DNA of 55,881 bases from Bacillota bacterium (GCA_023386495.1 JAEWJS010000026.1:1-55881), one strand, 5' to 3'; positions 24,247 to 33,127 are shown, numbered from the stretch's first letter. Numbers and translations are program-made. Notes: a model not told the origin generated them from the letters alone.

Positions 24247-24507
24247 CGCAGCATCTAGCGTGACCAGATAGGCCGGACTATTTTTCAGCTTCACGTTAAG
24301 CGTCTTCAGCTTGCTCTCATCGATCTCGATGACGCGCCAGCGAGGCGTGTCCTCATACTGCCACTGTGCCAGAAAAGCCTCCCGTTCAGCCTCCGCTTCC
24401 TCTGGCGCATCCCACGCTTTTACCCCGAAGTACGTAAAATCGTAGGTATTCCGCAGCATGGCCGCCGCGATCTCTCCCGTGGATTCATGTCTTAATACGA
24501 ATGGCAT
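24211..24507 (-). CDS. Small conserved-looking protein of unknown function
   Basis: A 98-residue soluble protein that starts MPFVLRHESTGEIAAAMLRN and contains YDFTYFGVKAWDAPEEAEAE and KNSPAYLVTLDAAG. No signal peptide or membrane segment is seen. I do not recognise a family. ATG 24507 lies 12 bases after GGGAGA; the GTG at 24518 touches that site. Composition is normal for the region and the frame is compact, so I take it as real. Confidence 0.55.
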   Translation of the reverse strand: MPFVLRHESTGEIAAAMLRNTYDFTYFGVKAWDAPEEAEAEREAFLAQWQYEDTPRWRVIEIDESKLKTLNVKLKNSPAYLVTLDAAGAVHAKLREEA

Positions 24508-24543
24508 ACGTTCATTCACTCTCCCGTTCAGCATGATCATGCG

Positions 24544-24573
24544 AAAGGACCGGCCATCTCGGCCGATCCTTAT
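24544..24573 (-). terminator. Terminator of the oligopeptidase gene
   Basis: On the minus strand AAGGATCGGCC and GGCCGGTCCTTT form a stem around GAGAT, about 20 bases after the stop codon; the following T run is short. Confidence 0.6.
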
Positions 24574-24591
24574 CGATTCTTCCTGCTATTC

Positions 24592-26511
24592 TTACTTCGT
24601 CAAGGCTTCCATCTGTCCGATCAGATCCTCGAACACGCTCATCGCCTGCTCGATCGGCTCCGGCGTGGACATGTCGACGCCTGCCTTCTTCAGGATATTG
24701 ATCGAATAGTCGCTGCCGCCGCTCTTCAAGAAGCCCAGATAGCGATCGACAGCAGGCGCGCCTTCCTCCAGAATCTGCTTGGAGAAACTCGTGGCGGCCG
24801 AGAAGCCGGTGGCGTACTTGTACACGTAGAAGCTCGTGTAGAAGTGCGGAATCCGCGCCCACTCCATCTCGATATCTTGGTCGACGACCATATCGTCGCC
24901 GTAGTAACGCTTGTTCAGCTCGTAGTAGATCTTCGACAGCTCCTGCGGCGTGAGCGATTCGCCGTCCTCGGCCTTCTGATGAATCAGCATCTCGAACTCC
25001 GCGAACATCGTCTGACGGAATACCGTCGTACGGAATTGGTCGGCGTAGTAGGTGAGGAGGTACATTTTCTCCTTCGGATCCGTCGACTTCTCCAGCATGT
25101 AGTGCATGAGCAGCGCTTCGTTCAGCGTCGAGGCGACCTCGGCGAGGAAGATCGTGTACTGCGCGTCACGGTAGTCCTGGTTCGTATCCGAATAGTACGA
25201 GTGCAGGGCGTGACCCATCTCGTGCGTCAGCGTGAACATGCTGTTCAGATTATCCTTGTGGTTGAGCAGCACGTACGGATGCGTGCCGTAGGCGCCCCAG
25301 CTGTAAGCGCCGCTGCGCTTGCCTTCGTTCTCGTACACGTCGATCCAGCCGTTGTCGAAGCCTTCCTTCAGCACGCCGAGATAGTCGTCGCCGAGCGGCT
25401 TCAGGCTGTCCAGCACGGTCGCCTTCGCTTGGTCGTACGTGATGTCCATCTTGAATTCCTCGACCAGCGGCGCGAACAGATCGTACATATGCAACTCGTC
25501 GACCTTCAGCAGCTTCTTGCGCAGGTTCATGTAACGATGCATGAGCGGCAGATGCTTGTGAATCGTGCCGATCAGGTTCGTGTACACTTCCTTCGGGATG
25601 TTGTCGCCGTAGAGCGACATCTCCAGGGCGGAAGGATATTTGCGCGCGCGCGAATAGAAAATGTTCTTGTTCACGTTCGCGCTCAGCGTCGAGGCGAGCG
25701 TATTCTTCATCTTGCCGTATGTATCGTACATCGCCTTGAACGCTTCGCGGCGCACGTCGCGGTTCTTGCTCTCGAGGAATTGGATGTAACGGCCTTGCGT
25801 CAGCTCGATCTCTTCGCCGTTCTCGTCCTTCACCTTCGGGAACTTCAGGTCCGCGTTGTTCAGCATGCCGAAAATCGTGTTCGGCGCCTGGCTGATGTTG
25901 CCGACCTGCGCGAGCAGCGATTCCTCGCTCTTCGAGAGGATATGTGCCTTCTCGCGGCGCATCTCTTCGAGCGTGAACTTGAACTTGGCAAGATCAGGAT
26001 TGGCAATCATCTGATCGAGCGCGTCGGAAGGCAGGCTGAGCACTTCCGGCGTAATGAAGGACAGCGCTTCGCCGGATTCGACGCTAAGCTTCTTCGACTT
26101 ATCCGATAAGGCCATGTTGACAGGTTCCGCGGTATCCTCGTGGTGGCGCATGTTCGCGTACACGTACAGACGCTCGACGTGGAGCGACAGCTCATCCTCG
26201 AGCTCGAAGCAGGCTTTGAGCTGCGCGGGATCGGCCAGTTTGCCTTGGAAGGCTGCGATCTTCTTGATTAGCTCCTTGGCTTCGGCGTATTCTTGGTCCC
26301 ATTCGGCTTGGGATGCGAACAGGTCCTCCAGCTTCCAGCGGTGATCGGTACTGATCTCGGAACGTTTCGGTAATTGGTTCATGGGGCTCCTCCTCATGGC
26401 TTCAATATCGTTGTGCAGCGTCGTCTCTCTATCATCCAGCGTTCTTGCGGTAGCTGCGACTGTCGTTGATGCCAGCAGTCCGAGGGTCAGAAGGACAGGG
26501 AACCATTTCAT
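24592..26511 (-). CDS. pepF: Oligoendopeptidase F, with possible secreted form
   Basis: An M3-family zinc metallopeptidase that trims peptides of about 7-17 residues. The zinc motif is LTHEMGHALHSYYS, and the third ligand lies in the LAEVASTLNE helix downstream. Two starts are equally well supported. ATG 26511 is 7 bases after AAGGAG and gives 639 residues with a Sec signal peptide (MKWFPVLLTLGLLASTTVAA). ATG 26382 is 6 bases after GAGGAGG and gives 596 residues, the normal cytosolic length, beginning MNQLPKRSE. The long form is given here. The upstream small membrane-protein gene is 40 bases away on the same strand. Confidence 0.9.
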   Translation of the reverse strand: MKWFPVLLTLGLLASTTVAATARTLDDRETTLHNDIEAMRRSPMNQLPKRSEISTDHRWKLEDLFASQAEWDQEYAEAKELIKKIAAFQGKLADPAQLKACFELEDELSLHVERLYVYANMRHHEDTAEPVNMALSDKSKKLSVESGEALSFITPEVLSLPSDALDQMIANPDLAKFKFTLEEMRREKAHILSKSEESLLAQVGNISQAPNTIFGMLNNADLKFPKVKDENGEEIELTQGRYIQFLESKNRDVRREAFKAMYDTYGKMKNTLASTLSANVNKNIFYSRARKYPSALEMSLYGDNIPKEVYTNLIGTIHKHLPLMHRYMNLRKKLLKVDELHMYDLFAPLVEEFKMDITYDQAKATVLDSLKPLGDDYLGVLKEGFDNGWIDVYENEGKRSGAYSWGAYGTHPYVLLNHKDNLNSMFTLTHEMGHALHSYYSDTNQDYRDAQYTIFLAEVASTLNEALLMHYMLEKSTDPKEKMYLLTYYADQFRTTVFRQTMFAEFEMLIHQKAEDGESLTPQELSKIYYELNKRYYGDDMVVDQDIEMEWARIPHFYTSFYVYKYATGFSAATSFSKQILEEGAPAVDRYLGFLKSGGSDYSINILKKAGVDMSTPEPIEQAMSVFEDLIGQMEALTK

Positions 26512-26551
26512 GGCCGCACTCCTTGTTTTTACCCTCTAGTATGCCAGCTTG

Positions 26552-26731
26552 TCAGCCGCCCATATTCAAGAAACTGAATACGATCAGGAAAAAAGCGAAC
26601 GCGATCAGCGCAATCGTGACCAGCGAGACGCCGCGGCGCATAGAAGGCGGGATCGAATCGCGCTTCATGATGACGATCGCCCCCAGCGAGAATGCGGCAA
26701 TGATGAAGATGAGCGTTGCGGATGTGTCCAT
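26552..26731 (-). CDS. Small two-helix membrane protein
   Basis: A 59-residue protein with two membrane segments (ATLIFIIAAFSLGAIVIM and VSLVTIALIAFAFFLIVF) joined by a short basic loop, KRDSIPPSMRRG. It starts at ATG 26731, 8 bases after GAGGAGG, and stops at TGA 26552. I do not recognise a family. It probably shares a transcript with pepF, 40 bases downstream. Confidence 0.6.
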   Translation of the reverse strand: MDTSATLIFIIAAFSLGAIVIMKRDSIPPSMRRGVSLVTIALIAFAFFLIVFSFLNMGG

Positions 26732-26819
26732 ATGCGATTCCTCCTCTAGCTAATCCTTTTCGCCGGAGAGGAAGCATTTTCCTGCATGCGGCAATGTTGG
26801 ATTAGGCTCGTCTGTCAGA

Positions 26820-27053
26820 TCAGATCGAACGGAATGCCGCGATGATCGCTTCCCGTTCCTCTTCCCCGCCCTCGAGCTCCGATGCGCGGAATCGATTGGA
26901 CGCCCAGTGGATCATTTCCTGCCGGCTGACGAACGTGTGGCATTCCTCGCCCCATTGGTCGGATATTTCGCGCACGACCAACGTTTTGCCCTGCACCTCT
27001 ACATTCAACATATTATATTTGTCGCGCTTGTAGATCTCGTATTTTTTGAACAT
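26820..27053 (-). CDS. Small protein of unknown function
   Basis: A 77-residue soluble protein, MFKKYEIYKRDKYNMLNVEV at its start, then EISDQWGEECHTFVSRQEMI and an acidic, helical C-terminus. No membrane segment is seen and I recognise no domain. ATG 27053 lies 8 bases after GGGGAG. It is divergent from the methyltransferase gene. Confidence 0.6.
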   Translation of the reverse strand: MFKKYEIYKRDKYNMLNVEVQGKTLVVREISDQWGEECHTFVSRQEMIHWASNRFRASELEGGEEEREAIIAAFRSI

Positions 27054-27228
27054 GGCTGCCGCTCCCCTGATTGCTTGATTTTTTCACCATCATAGCCAAC
27101 CAATCTGTGGAAATCAACTTGTTTTCGTAGTATACTGCGAAGAAGTCCGGAAGCGGGCTGGGTATGCGCGGCGCAGGCGGCGCATGCAAGACGAGCGAAT
27201 CACCAGATGAGAAGAGGAGAGATGAGCC

Positions 27229-27942
27229 ATGAACGAGAGGTATGAACAGGTCGGCGTTGCCGTTACCTGCAGAGGTTACGAGGAGTATGTGCGCATGTTC
27301 GCGCTGGACGAGGCACAGCTGATGGCCGGAGAGGTGCTGGACGTTGCAGCGGGCGCTTCCTCGCTGACGGCGGATCTGAATGCGAGAGGCGTGCCGGCCG
27401 CGGCCGCGGATCCGCGTTATGCGCGGCATCCGGAGGCGCTCATCCAGGAAGCCCGCGAGGAGATCGAGACATCGACGAGCAAGCTGAGCGGTCTGACGCA
27501 TCGCTTCGACTTCAGTTATTACGGAGACATGGACCGGCATCGCGCGATGCGGGAGGCATCCCTTGCCCGCTTCTCGGCGGATTACGCCAGCCACTATGGT
27601 TCTAACCGATACACGGCTGCCTCGCTGCCGTCGCTGCCCTTCGAAGAGGGGCGCTTCAAGCTGGTGCTGTGCAGTCATTTCTTGTTCCTATACGGCGAGC
27701 AGTTCGATTATGCTTTCCATGAGCAGGCAATCGAGGAGCTGCTGCGGGTATGCAAGCCTGGGGGAGAGGTGCGGATCTATCCGCTCGTTACGCTGGCGTT
27801 CCAGCCGTATTCCCGATTGGACGAACTGCTGGCTGCCGTCGCACGCTGCGGGGCATCGAGCCGGCTCGTGCCGACGAACCTGCCGTTCATCCCCGTGTCC
27901 ACGGACGTGCTCATTCTGGCGAAAAAGGAAGCGCGGCATTAA
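27229..27942 (+). CDS. Class I SAM-dependent methyltransferase-like protein
   Basis: The 237-residue protein shows the class I fold: motif I VLDVAAGASSLTADL (about residue 36), an acidic end of strand 2 (AAADPRY), motif post-II KLVLCSHFLFLYG, and ELLRVCKPGGEVRIYPL, the usual late strand with PGG. The family methylates small molecules, RNA or protein; the substrate cannot be told. ATG 27229 follows AGAGGAGAGATGAGCC. It stands alone between divergent genes. Confidence 0.8.
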   Translation: MNERYEQVGVAVTCRGYEEYVRMFALDEAQLMAGEVLDVAAGASSLTADLNARGVPAAAADPRYARHPEALIQEAREEIETSTSKLSGLTHRFDFSYYGDMDRHRAMREASLARFSADYASHYGSNRYTAASLPSLPFEEGRFKLVLCSHFLFLYGEQFDYAFHEQAIEELLRVCKPGGEVRIYPLVTLAFQPYSRLDELLAAVARCGASSRLVPTNLPFIPVSTDVLILAKKEARH

Positions 27943-27967
27943 TTTTTCGAAATGGGTTGTCCGGCGT

Positions 27968-27996
27968 TTGCGTTTTGGACGGCTGGTGCGTATAAT
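27968..27996 (+). promoter_or_regulatory. Promoter of the cold-shock gene
   Basis: TTGCGT (27968-27973), 17 bases, TATAAT (27991-27996). The short leader that follows holds a CGCCGT/ACGGCG hairpin (28006-28021) just before AGGAGG. Confidence 0.7.
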
Positions 27997-28043
27997 GGAA
28001 GTATTCGCCGTCATAACGGCGTCATTTTTAGGAGGTTGTTCAT

Positions 28044-28241
28044 TTGAAAGGAACAGTTAAATGGTTTAACGCAGAAAAAGGCTACGGGTTTATCTCGGTT
28101 GAGAACGGCGAAGACGTATTCGTTCACTTCTCGGCGATCCAAGGCGAAGGCTTCAAGTCCCTGGACGAAGGCCAAGCAGTCGAGTTCGACATCACGCAAG
28201 GCAACCGCGGTGCACAAGCAGCTAACGTAGTCAAGTTATAA
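28044..28241 (+). CDS. Cold-shock protein (CspA/CspB family)
   Basis: A 65-residue OB-fold protein that binds single-stranded RNA and DNA and melts RNA structure at low temperature. RNP1 (KGYGFIS) and RNP2 (VFVHFS) are intact, as is the N-terminal KGTVKWFNAEKG. The start is TTG 28044, seven bases after AGGAGG; there is no ATG in range. It has its own promoter and terminator, so it is a single-gene unit. Confidence 0.95.
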   Translation: MKGTVKWFNAEKGYGFISVENGEDVFVHFSAIQGEGFKSLDEGQAVEFDITQGNRGAQAANVVKL

Positions 28242-28283
28242 GATCTGGGATCATTCCCATCATATAGCTTCGGACCCACGCAT

Positions 28284-28328
28284 AAAGGCCGGCCCTATCC
28301 TCTCGGATATGAGCCGGCCTTTTCTTTT
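28284..28328 (+). terminator. Terminator of the cold-shock gene
   Basis: AAAGGCCGGC pairs with GCCGGCCTTTT around an inner TATCC/GGATA hairpin; TTTTCTTTT follows. Confidence 0.85.
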
Positions 28329-28369
28329 ACCGATTGTGATCGCGAACGCTGGCGACAAGCACTTGCTTC

Positions 28370-28610
28370 CGGCGAACGGCTCGCAAGCAATAGCGAAGCA
28401 TTTGCTCTGTTAACGCACACAGATGCGCTAATTCAAAGGGCTTTGCTACATTTGGATGCATAAATGGCTTGAGATCGCTAATTTGCGAACCGTCATGCGC
28501 TATTTAGCGCATTTTATACACTAATGGGCTAGGAAGGGCCGTAGGGTCCGAGAATAGCGCACGAACATACCTTAATAGCGCTATTGCTTCGCAAATGGCC
28601 TGCCCATCGA
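28370..28610. repeat. Cluster of AGCGCTATT-type intergenic repeats
   Basis: The gap after the cold-shock gene has no gene. It holds repeated short motifs built on ATAGCG and GCGCTA, including the palindromes TGCGCTATTTAGCGCA (about 28499) and AATAGCGCTATT (about 28573), and paired AATTTGCGAA / TTCGCAAATGG. This looks like dispersed intergenic repeat sequence. Confidence 0.5.
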
Positions 28611-28633
28611 CCCAGAGCTAGACGATCCGTCCG

Positions 28634-29281
28634 TTATTCCAATATAGTCAGGATCGCGTCTACTTCCTTACGCGGGAGCTTGCCTGGCTGTTCGGCCGGA
28701 TGGCCGAGGGCGATGACCATGTTGATCTGGCGGTCGGCATCGATGCCGAGATATTCCTTGAGCTGCTCTTCGGCGAGCAGGACAGGGCCGGTCATCGGGC
28801 ATGTTGCGAGTCCCATCGCGTGCGCGGCGAGCATCAGGTTCTGCGAGGCGAGGCAGCTGCTCTTGATGCCTTCTTCGCGCCATACTTCGTCCGGAACCAA
28901 TGCGATCGGATCGAAGATCCGCTCACGGAATTTGGAATTGTAAGGCGTAGCCAGGCAGACGATCAAGGCCGGCGCATCCGAGAACGCGGTTGCGTAGGGG
29001 CCGAATGACTTGGTCAAGAGACGGGCTTCCTTAGAGAGCCCTTGCGCTTCGGCAGCTTCGGCCCGGAGGTGCAGCTGCTGCCAGGTCATGTCTTCGATCG
29101 CGCGGATCTTGTCCTTGTTCACGATCACGATAAATTCCCAAGTCTGCGAATTCGTGTCGCTCGGCGCATAACGCGCGCAATCGATCAATTCGCGAATCTG
29201 CTCGGTCGATACCGGCTTGTCGAGGTACTTGCGCACGCTTCTGCGGTCGTGCACGATTTGCTTGAAGTTCGAGTAGTCCAT
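28634..29281 (-). CDS. Nitroreductase family flavoprotein
   Basis: The 215-residue protein has the FMN-binding nitroreductase marks: RRSVRKYLDKPV near the start, ARYAPSDTNSQTWEF (FMN phosphate and ring contacts), and ALGHPAEQPGKLPRK near the C-terminus. These enzymes reduce nitro compounds or quinones with NAD(P)H in the cytosol; the true substrate is unknown. ATG 29281 lies 10 bases after AAGGAAGG. It is 60 bases downstream of the MFS gene on the same strand and may share its transcript. Confidence 0.88.
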   Translation of the reverse strand: MDYSNFKQIVHDRRSVRKYLDKPVSTEQIRELIDCARYAPSDTNSQTWEFIVIVNKDKIRAIEDMTWQQLHLRAEAAEAQGLSKEARLLTKSFGPYATAFSDAPALIVCLATPYNSKFRERIFDPIALVPDEVWREEGIKSSCLASQNLMLAAHAMGLATCPMTGPVLLAEEQLKEYLGIDADRQINMVIALGHPAEQPGKLPRKEVDAILTILE

Positions 29282-29341
29282 CTGTTAATAACCTTCCTTT
29301 CCCAATCATTATAGGAGAATTCGCCCGAAACTTAAAGCGAT

Positions 29342-30532
29342 TTATCGTCTGCGCGCCCAGGCGGTCATAAGGGCGAAGCCGGCAAAGGCTGCGGCCGCAA
29401 GGAGTGAAGCGATCGAGTAGAACGACTGGTAACCGTACGCCTCGAACAATGCGCCGCCTGCCGTACCGCTGATCACGCCGGCAATGCCGGCCCAGACAAT
29501 GGCATACAGGGCTTGTCCGGATGCGCGGTATTCGTCCGGAATGAGATGCGTCATATACCGAAGCGCGGTCGAGAAGAAGATGCCGAACGTGACGCTGTGC
29601 ATCAGCTGGAGGCCGATGACATAGATCGGGTCCTCGATGTAGGACATCAGGAAGTAACGCGTCGCGTACATGAGGCTCGCGAACGCCAAGAGCGGCAGGT
29701 CGCGCAGCTTATGCCCGTAGCGGCCGAGCAAGAACAGGATCGGGATCTCGCTGACGGCGCTCGTGAACCATGCGGTGCCGACCAGCTGCTGGCTGGCACC
29801 CATTTCGCGAAGCGTCAGAGCCAGGAAGCCTTCGTACATGCGATGGCTGATCGACAGGACGAGCACCGTGCCGAAGAAGAACAGGATGCGAGGCTGGCGC
29901 ACGAGCGTGAAGAAGCCGGAGAAGTCCATGGCGCGGAAGCGGCCTTGATAATCGCGCAGCAGCCAAGCGAGCACAAGCGACAGGGCGACGAGCCCGATCG
30001 CGATCATGACGGTGAAGCCCGATCCCTGCTGCTTCAACACCATGCCGATGAGGTAGGCGGACACCGCGAAGCCGATGGAGCCGAAGATGCGAATCGACGG
30101 ATAATTGCGTCCCGTATGCGATACGGAGAGCAGGGTCAGGCTGTCGCTAAGCGGCTGGATCGGCGTCTGGAAGAAGTAGAATGCGGTCATGACGATGATG
30201 ACCAAGCCGAACGACTCGGCCTGCAGCAGCACGGCAAGCATGATGAGCTGGCCGGCGAAGAGCAAGATTAGCAGCTTGCGGATCGTGCGGTACTTGTCGC
30301 TGGCCATGCCGGTCAACAGATTCGCGGCGATCGAGATCGCGGGTCCGGCAGCATACAGGAGGCCGATCTGCGAAGCGCTGAACCCCCGGTCGGCAAAGTA
30401 GAGCGGAAAATAGGAGACGAGAACGGCCATTGTCGAATAGAATACATAACTATAGATACGCAGGACGGCAGCTTCCTTCGCGGCCGTACGGCGGACGGAT
30501 CTCTCTTGAGTCGTATCGGATGCAGCGCGCAT
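29342..30532 (-). CDS. MFS transporter (MFS_1-like, HcaT/LacY-related type)
   Basis: A 396-residue carrier with about twelve membrane segments after a 25-residue cytosolic tail. The loop-2 motif appears as GMASDKYRTIRK, and the opening YSYVFYSTMAVLVSYFPLYF and GFSASQIGLLYAAG match the MFS_1-like family that includes HcaT and nucleoside or sugar carriers. The substrate is unknown. ATG 30532 is 10 bases after GGGAG. The nitroreductase gene follows. Confidence 0.85.
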   Translation of the reverse strand: MRAASDTTQERSVRRTAAKEAAVLRIYSYVFYSTMAVLVSYFPLYFADRGFSASQIGLLYAAGPAISIAANLLTGMASDKYRTIRKLLILLFAGQLIMLAVLLQAESFGLVIIVMTAFYFFQTPIQPLSDSLTLLSVSHTGRNYPSIRIFGSIGFAVSAYLIGMVLKQQGSGFTVMIAIGLVALSLVLAWLLRDYQGRFRAMDFSGFFTLVRQPRILFFFGTVLVLSISHRMYEGFLALTLREMGASQQLVGTAWFTSAVSEIPILFLLGRYGHKLRDLPLLAFASLMYATRYFLMSYIEDPIYVIGLQLMHSVTFGIFFSTALRYMTHLIPDEYRASGQALYAIVWAGIAGVISGTAGGALFEAYGYQSFYSIASLLAAAAFAGFALMTAWARRR

Positions 30533-30627
30533 GCTGAATCAGCTCCCATAAGTTCGGCCGCAAATACACGAATCCGACGCTGGATTTGTATGTGCTGAAA
30601 TGGTACATTATTTGTTGGAGGTTTACA

Positions 30628-30945
30628 ATGGGGAATTATGTTTTTACGCTTGACAAGCGATTGGGGATTGAAATTCCGATTCTGGAGCTGGATTGGGAGG
30701 ATTATTCGGCAGCGGACCGATTGGCGATCCTGGAGCGATGGGAGCATGAACGCGGGACCATTCCGGATCGCGTCATCGCGCTTGAGCGGCAGATCAACGC
30801 GCTGCAGCCGCTCGTCTTCGAGGTGGAAGACTTCGAGGAGACCTGCAGGCTGAATGCCGATATAGCCGAACTAGCCAGCCGCATCAACGATTTGCATATC
30901 TGGTACCGCATCAATCAAGAGATTGAAACGCGGCGCCATTCCTGA
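30628..30945 (+). CDS. Small helical protein of unknown function
   Basis: A 105-residue acidic protein, starting MGNYVFTLDKRLGIEIPI. The C-terminal two thirds are helical and coiled-coil-like (RVIALERQINALQPL, then CRLNADIAELASRINDL). No known domain is recognised. ATG 30628 lies 7 bases after GGAGG; the earlier in-frame ATG at 30586 has no site. Its end comes 23 bases before the DUF2600 gene, so the two are probably cotranscribed. Confidence 0.65.
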   Translation: MGNYVFTLDKRLGIEIPILELDWEDYSAADRLAILERWEHERGTIPDRVIALERQINALQPLVFEVEDFEETCRLNADIAELASRINDLHIWYRINQEIETRRHS

Positions 30946-30967
30946 CGAAACCTGGAGGCGCCTACTA

Positions 30968-32071
30968 TTGAATGCGATAACGATCGAAGCGCGCATGATG
31001 CCGCGCGGACCGGTAAGCCTCATGTATCGGTTATATAAGTATATCTTCCCCGACGTCCACGCCGAGCTGGCGAGGTGGCGGGAGAAGGCAGAGGCGATAC
31101 CCGATCCGGAGCTTCGCACCCAAGCGATCGCGAGCATGACCTCCAAGCAGTTCCATTGCGAGGGCGGCGCGGTCTATGCGGCTGCTAGGCTCGAGGACCG
31201 GCACATCTTGATCCCGCTGATCGTGGCGCTTCAGACGATCAGCGATTACTTGGACAATCTGTGCGATCGCAGCACGTCGCTGTCTGCGGAAGATTTTCGC
31301 CTGCTGCATCAGTCCATGCTGGACGCCGTAGATCCGTCCGCGCCTCTCTCGGATTATTATGCGCTTCGAACGGAGCGGGAGGACGCCGGTTACTTGCAGT
31401 CGCTCGTGCGCACTTGCCAGGCTTGCGTCGCGCAGCTGCCGGGTTACGCGAAGGTGCAGCCGCATGTCACTTATCTGGTGGGCCTGTACGGCGATCTGCA
31501 AGTGTACAAGCATATTCGCAAGGATCTCAGGCTCGATTCGCTTCAATCATGGTGGGAGCTCCATAAGGAGCGTTGCCCCGGGCTGCAGTGGAACGAATTC
31601 GCGGCCGCAACCGGATCGACGCTCGGCATGTTCATGCTGTTCCTGGAAGCTTGCCGGGGCAGCTTGACGGAAGCGGAGGCCGAACGGACGATGAAAGGGT
31701 ATTTTCCGCATGTATGCAGCCTGCATATTATGCTGGATTACTTGATTGACCAAGAGGAAGACCGCATCGGCGGCGATCTGAACTTCTGCAGCTATTATGC
31801 CGATAAGGAAGAGCTCCTGAGACGGTTCGGCGTCATCGTGGAGCGTGCGCGTGCTGACGTGAGGCAGTTGCCTGCATCGGCCTTCCATCGGATGATCATC
31901 GAGGGTCTGATGGCGCTCTATCTATCGGATCCGAAGGCACGCAGGCAAGCGGACGTCCGCGAAGTATCGCGTGTCCTGATGCGGAGGAGTCCAGCTACGC
32001 GGATCTTCTTCTGGCTGAACAGTGTATGGATCCGGGCCAAGCAGCAGTCGAGCCGGCCCGATTCTCAATAG
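30968..32071 (+). CDS. ytpB: DUF2600 (YtpB-like) terpene synthase family protein
   Basis: The DUF2600 family includes Bacillus YtpB, a tetraprenyl-beta-curcumene synthase that makes C35 terpenes in sporulating or stressed cells. This 367-residue protein has the family's aspartate-rich segments DYLDNLCDR (about residue 98) and MLDYLIDQEEDR (about 255), and is helical throughout. The start is TTG 30968, because GGAGG (30954-30958) lies 9 bases before it; a TTG at 30923 would lie within the upstream gene with no site. Product is inferred from the family alone. Confidence 0.8.
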   Translation: MNAITIEARMMPRGPVSLMYRLYKYIFPDVHAELARWREKAEAIPDPELRTQAIASMTSKQFHCEGGAVYAAARLEDRHILIPLIVALQTISDYLDNLCDRSTSLSAEDFRLLHQSMLDAVDPSAPLSDYYALRTEREDAGYLQSLVRTCQACVAQLPGYAKVQPHVTYLVGLYGDLQVYKHIRKDLRLDSLQSWWELHKERCPGLQWNEFAAATGSTLGMFMLFLEACRGSLTEAEAERTMKGYFPHVCSLHIMLDYLIDQEEDRIGGDLNFCSYYADKEELLRRFGVIVERARADVRQLPASAFHRMIIEGLMALYLSDPKARRQADVREVSRVLMRRSPATRIFFWLNSVWIRAKQQSSRPDSQ

Positions 32072-32109
32072 TCTTAACTCGCAAGTTATTCGATTAGGGA
32101 GGAACTACC

Positions 32110-33078
32110 ATGTCAGCAGTCAAAAAAATTGCGGTACTCACCAGCGGCGGCGACTCGCAAGGGATGAACGCAGCCGTACGGGCTGTCGTTCGGAGCGCCC
32201 ATTATCATGGTATTGAAGTGTGCGGCGTGCAGCGGGGGTATCAAGGCCTCTTGAACGAGGATATCCGCTCCATGGACCTGCGGAGCGTAGGCGATATCAT
32301 TCAGCGCGGCGGCACGATTCTGCAGACGGCCCGCTGCAAGGAATTCATGACGCCGGAAGGCCAGCAGCGCGGGGCAGAGGTGCTGCGCGCAAACGGCATC
32401 GACGGCTTGGTCGTCCTCGGCGGCGACGGTTCTTATCAAGGCGCGAACAAGCTGAGCAAGCTCGGCATCAAGACGATGGGGCTGCCGGGAACGATCGACA
32501 ACGACATTCCGTTCACCGACTTCACGATCGGCTTCGATACGGCAGTCAGCATTGTCGTCGACGCCATCAACAAGCTGCGCGACACGATGACCTCGCATGA
32601 GCGTTCCTCGGTCGTCGAGGTCATGGGCCGTCACTGCGGCGACATCGCGTTGTACGCAGGGCTTGCGAGCGGCGCGGAGACGATTATCGTGCCGGAGGTT
32701 GCATATGACATCGATCAGATCTCGACGCGGATGCGCGAGAATTTCCAAGCCGGCAAGCGTCATAGCATCGTTGTCGTCGCTGAGGGCGCGGGAACGGGCG
32801 ACAATATCGCCGAGGCGATCACGGCGCGCAACGGCATCGAGCCGCGCGTCACGGTGCTCGGACACATTCAACGGGGCGGATCGCCGACGCATAACGATCG
32901 CATTCTAGCAAGCAGGCTGGGCGATTTTGCCGTACAATCCTTGATGGCCGGCGAGTCGGGCAAGTCTTGCGGCGTGATCGACAACAAGATGGTGCTGACG
33001 GACATCGACAAGGTCGTCAACACGAAGAAGCCGTTCAATATGGACCTGTACAACCTGGCGCTGCGCTTGTCGCAGTAA
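32110..33078 (+). CDS. pfkA: ATP-dependent 6-phosphofructokinase
   Basis: Converts fructose 6-phosphate and ATP to fructose 1,6-bisphosphate, the committing step of glycolysis. At 322 residues it has the usual bacterial length and every family mark: TSGGDSQGMN, GGDGSYQGA (ATP site; Gly-Asp-Gly), PGTIDNDI (catalytic Asp), VEVMGRHCGDIA and LGHIQRGGSPT. ATG 32110 follows GGGAGGAACTACC. A strong terminator directly follows, so it is not joined to a pyruvate kinase gene here, unlike in Bacillus. Confidence 0.97.
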   Translation: MSAVKKIAVLTSGGDSQGMNAAVRAVVRSAHYHGIEVCGVQRGYQGLLNEDIRSMDLRSVGDIIQRGGTILQTARCKEFMTPEGQQRGAEVLRANGIDGLVVLGGDGSYQGANKLSKLGIKTMGLPGTIDNDIPFTDFTIGFDTAVSIVVDAINKLRDTMTSHERSSVVEVMGRHCGDIALYAGLASGAETIIVPEVAYDIDQISTRMRENFQAGKRHSIVVVAEGAGTGDNIAEAITARNGIEPRVTVLGHIQRGGSPTHNDRILASRLGDFAVQSLMAGESGKSCGVIDNKMVLTDIDKVVNTKKPFNMDLYNLALRLSQ

Positions 33079-33092
33079 GAGGTTGCACGATT

Positions 33093-33127
33093 GCCGCGCG
33101 GGTACGCTCCCGACGCGGCTATTTTTC
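33093..33127 (+). terminator. Terminator of pfkA
   Basis: GCCGCG-CGGG pairs with CCCG-CGCGGC around a short loop, followed by TATTTTT. Confidence 0.85.

Noticed and set aside
24844..26109. 421-residue open frame on the plus strand opposite pepF
   Set aside because: It is the mirror of a GC-biased true gene: no domain, rich in Arg, Val and His, and no ribosome site. pepF has a complete M3 domain on the other strand.
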